The notes beneath the pieces are model-generated. The model ran no database searches. It was not told where the DNA came from and saw only the letters and a program-made list of their open reading frames with translations. From contig JAIVEN010000013.1 of assembly GCA_026686845.1 (NCBI GenBank), forward strand, positions 13,412,001-13,476,000: 64,000 bases of DNA. Direction: 5' to 3'. Made by a program: the position numbers and the translations under genes. This DNA is from Adenanthera pavonina (lineage: Eukaryota; Streptophyta; Magnoliopsida; Fabales; Fabaceae). Below are positions 60,690 to 64,000 of the stretch, piece after piece. The stretch's first letter is position 1; every line of letters starts with the position of its first letter.

Positions 60690-62550
60690 TGTTAGTAAGG
60701 CTGACTTCCCAAGAGGGGGTGAATTGGGAAGATTGAAATTTTTCTGCACAAAGTAAAATATGTGAAAATAGCACAGTGTAAAGGAAGCAGCGTATAAAAT
60801 AGAGCAACCTAAAAAGTAAAGATGAGAAGAAGAAGACTCAGTAATTTATCCTGGTTCGGTCTATCCACTTGACCTACGTCCAGTCCTCAAGACAACTCTT
60901 GAGATTTTTCCACTATACAGCAAGAATTCAACAGGCTTCTTGCTAATGCCACATTACAACGAGTATGCTCTGTTTCTGGAGCTTTCTCAATCTCTCTAAG
61001 CACTTCTACAATGTGCTTCCCAATCCCCCTGTGATTTCCCCTCACAAGTAAATCTATCTTCCAGATGAAGAGTAGATTGTTTACAAAGATATAACTCTCT
61101 TGAATAGAGTAGATATGAAGGTTGAAGTACAGATATTGAAGTTGAGAGGGTAAAAGCTTTTTGAGAAATTGATTTGGCAGAGTTTCAGTATATACAAGTT
61201 TGATTCGTTATCCACAACTTCAAATGATGTTATATTTATAGATTTAGGTCTCAAATGTCCGTTAGAGACAAAATCTATCCGTTGGGGAAGTTATCCAACG
61301 GTTACTCTGAAAAACTATCCATTTACTAACCGCATTTAATGTTTCTGACATACTGAAATTCGAATTTTGGTTGGCCAACAGACGAATTTCGAAGGAACCG
61401 AAGGTTAAAGCTTTCAATGTTACAGCACGAAGTTCATCTGTTCATGAAGTGAAATTTGAATTTTGAAACTTACAAAACATTTTCACAATGTGACATACGA
61501 ATTTTCAAGAGGAAAGTTTTTCGATTAAGTGTGAACAGTGTTTTCAATTTTCTACAGTGCCTTCGAAATTCGAATTTTGGAAGCCCAAAATTTATTTGTC
61601 TGTAGAACGTTCAAAGAGGCACAGTAGTTCACTTTCTTCAAAATTCAAATGTTGAAGTAGTGAAGTTCATCTATCAGAGAGATTCTTTTCAGACTAACTT
61701 CAACATTCGAAGTTACAAAGCTCTGTCATTCGTATGTCAATATTTCATTCCAACAGACTCACAAACTTAGCTTCTGAAATTCGAATTTTAATGTTCAAAG
61801 TTCGTCTGACAGAAAACAGTTTTGAAACTTAAATTATTCTTGATCTCAGATGAACTTTAACATTGTTTCAGACGAATTTCTTCCATTTTCATTAGTTGTA
61901 TTTTGTCTGAAATTCAAATTTTGAAGACTCAAAGTTCGTCTGTTTCAAAGAAGCTCCTTTTAGACTTATATGAAAATTCGAATGTTGGAAAGTCAAAGTT
62001 CGTCTGTCAGAGAGCATTTTTCAAACTCAATTTCATCTTGATTTCAGATCAGCTTCAACATTATCTCAGACGAATTTCTTTGATTTTCACAAACTGCATT
62101 TTATCTGAAATTTGAATTTTGGAGATATGAAGTTCGTCTGTCAGTGAAAAGCTTCTTTCAGTCTTTGATGGAAATTCGAATTTTGGATAATCAAAATTCA
62201 TCTGACAGAGAGACAACTCTTCAGACTTATTCAGTTTTGACTCGAAATTCGAATTTCCAAAGGCAAAGTTCGAATTTCCATTATGACAGTTCAGTTTAAA
62301 CTTTCAAACTTCGTCTGTTTGTAGGTATTTTTTTAAATATGTCAAGATTTAACACAAAATCAAGGTTTAAAAACATCTTTTCTTAAAATCAAAAACTTTT
62401 ACCCTTATTTGAACATAACAAAAGATCCTACAGAAGATCTAGCAATTAATACTCAGAAATTCTTCACTTGAAGCACTTTGATCTCCTTTGATATCTTCAA
62501 TCCAAGCTTTTGGATGTTAGTTTGGAATCATCAAAACTCTTGATTCAACA
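60690..62550 (-). mobile_element. Complete solo LTR (1,861 bp) nested in the copia element
   Basis: Its termini are TGTTAG (60,690) and TTCAACA (62,550). Perfect 5-bp duplications GAATC flank it (60,685-60,689; 62,551-62,555). TATAAATA lies on minus at 61,233-61,240. It is the best preserved copy of the family, with many intact TTCGAA palindromes (near 61,360, 61,565, 61,777, 62,170 and 62,242). It splits a copia element between its RNase H end and its polypurine tract. Confidence 0.93.
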
Positions 62551-62824
62551 GAATCAAACAATAACAATCGTGAGATTTCATATTCTAAATATGACGAAAT
62601 GAATAATAGATCTTTCATAAAAAAAGTAATAACATAAAATCACTGGGTCCATTAGGGAAACAAGTGACACAAAATGTAATTACACAAAATCATTGAATTT
62701 GTTTGGGAAACAAATGATATAAACGCATTAATAATGTTTCAATGTCTTAACTAAAATAAAGCACATAAAAGATCCAGAACATGAATAAATAAATATCTCA
62801 GACTCCCACTAAACCAATGCTTCA

Positions 62825-63540
62825 TCAAAAGGACTTAACCATACCCATATGAGTTAAATGTTCTAGAAAAACTTTTATAGGTAAGCCTTTAGTTAATGGA
62901 TCTACAAGCATACAATCACTAGATATGTGAACTATACGAGTCTGAGATTCAATAATCTTCTCTCTAACTAATAGGAGTTTAAGATCAAAATGCTTGGTAT
63001 GACTAGAATTCCTGTGATTCTGAGAGAAGTGTGCAGCAGAAGAATTATCACAAACTATGGTCAGAGGTCATGATATTGAATCAATCAAACGCATGCTGGA
63101 TATCAACTTCCTCAGCCATACAGCCTGACAAGTGGCTTCATAGCAAGCGACATACTCTGCTTCCATGGTTGAGGTAGCTGTAAGTGTTTGTTTGACACTT
63201 TTCCATGAAACAGCTCCTCCACACATCATAAAGATGTATCTAGAAGTTGATTTATGATCATCTGCACAAGATGCAAAATTAGAATCTGAGTACCCAACAA
63301 CCTCTAATGAATCAGATTTTCTATATGTCAACATATAATCTTTTGTACACTGAAGGTATCTCATGACCTTCGTAACAACTGTTAATGATCCATACCAAGA
63401 TTGCTCAAATATCTACCAAGTACACTAATAGCAAATGCTATATTAGGACGTGTGCATACTTGTGCATACATCAAACTACCAATAGTGGATGCGCAAGGTT
63501 TCTTGTCCATCTCTACCCTCTCAACATCATTTTAAGGGCA
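62825..63540 (-). pseudogene. Ty1/copia pol 3' end (RT tail and RNase H), broken
   Basis: The translation includes GSLMYAQVCTRPNIAF (RT-to-RNase H connector). RNase H motifs follow: VGYSDSNFA, KSTSRYIFM and TSTMEAEYVA, then IVCDNSSAAHFSQN, HTKHFDLK and VDPLTKGLP, with a stop at 62,825. The first segment is out of frame with the second near 63,370. An in-frame TGA at 63,068-63,070 stands where the family usually has Arg, consistent with CGA to TGA. Upstream pol is cut by the gypsy LTR at 63,544. The order RNase H, polypurine tract, LTR shows it belongs to the element whose 3' LTR starts at 60,557. Confidence 0.88.
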
Positions 63541-63543
63541 TTG

Positions 63544-64000
63544 TGTAACACCTCTCATGTCATCTTTCTTGGCATTTTGTTTAGGACAGGAGGAAACAGG
63601 ATGGAGGAAGGCTCACGTGGAGTCTGGAAGAGTTCCACGCCGCGACGAGGAGCAGGGTTGCCGCGGCGAGAACCACTCCAGTGGCGTTATTTTAGTTGAA
63701 CGCGATGGAGCCATGGCAAGGTATGCTGAGGCCGCGGCTAGATTTGAGATTTTTGTTTAAATCTGAATCATTTCGGACAATCGGGAAAAGAAAGAAATGA
63801 AGGGAGCGATGGAGGAAACCGAGGAGCTCTGCTAGGGTTTGCTGGATTCGACCATTAGAAGTTGTTTTCAGCCTCTGGAAGCTTGGATTCAAGTTGGTAA
63901 GTGATTCTTACTTATTCCTCTCCATTTTGTTCGGTTGGAATTTGGCATTTTTCGGTTTTGAGGTTGGATTTTCGGTTTGGGATGAAATCCACTAATTGAA
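63544..64000 (+). mobile_element. Ty3/gypsy-type LTR, 5' part (runs off window)
   Basis: It starts TGTAACACC and shares GGAAACAGGATGGAGGAAG and the GC-rich ..CCGCGGCGAGAACC stretch with the minus-strand LTR ending at 5,409. It interrupts copia pol; the candidate left TSD base-set is CATTG (63,539-63,543), whose partner is outside the window. The short open frames here are LTR sequence. Confidence 0.75.

Overview
This is plant nuclear DNA, almost certainly from a woody or otherwise TE-rich eudicot. The evidence is an AT-rich background, many GT-AG introns, dense LTR retrotransposons, a Cassandra-type LTR with a 5S rRNA-derived core, and two genes that are plant-type in sequence. I cannot name the species.

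Layout: 1-5.4 kb is a pile-up of long-LTR Ty1/copia material (an LTR, a decayed gag, a primer-binding site and a 5' LTR) followed by a Ty3/gypsy-type LTR. 5.4-15 kb is intergenic. It holds a short TIR-bearing repeat, a Cassandra-like solo LTR with TAATA target-site duplications (TSDs), and a solo LTR (TSD ATAAT) with a second solo LTR nested inside it (TSD ATTTC). 14,968-35,723 (minus) is a complete 28-exon gene for a UvrD/Srs2-type DNA helicase; the joined CDS is open for 1,148 codons. Most of its long introns contain retroelement debris (copia RT, internally deleted copia, LINE tail, short LTR elements). 35.9-40.8 kb is TE-rich intergenic DNA with two long-TIR elements. 42,028-50,264 (minus) is a complete 8-exon peroxisomal uricase gene of 307 codons ending in SKM, with local duplications of pieces of exons 5 and 6 in intron 5. 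A candidate 5' UTR exon lies at about 52.75-52.93 kb. 53-57.9 kb is AT-rich intergenic DNA with another long-TIR element. 57.9-64 kb is again nested retrotransposons: one solo LTR, the 3' end of a copia element (RNase H, polypurine tract, 3' LTR) split by a second solo LTR (TSD GAATC), and a gypsy LTR inserted in its pol.

The two genes are unrelated in function (recombination/repair helicase; purine catabolism) and share only strand and neighbourhood. No tRNA, rRNA gene, CRISPR array or bacterial-type operon was seen. The most unusual signals are: (1) the long-LTR copia family, whose LTRs carry arrays of the perfect palindrome AAATTCGAATTT alternating with a TTCGTCTGTCAG-type motif; (2) a clean nested solo-LTR pair; and (3) duplicated, splice-competent exon fragments inside the uricase gene.
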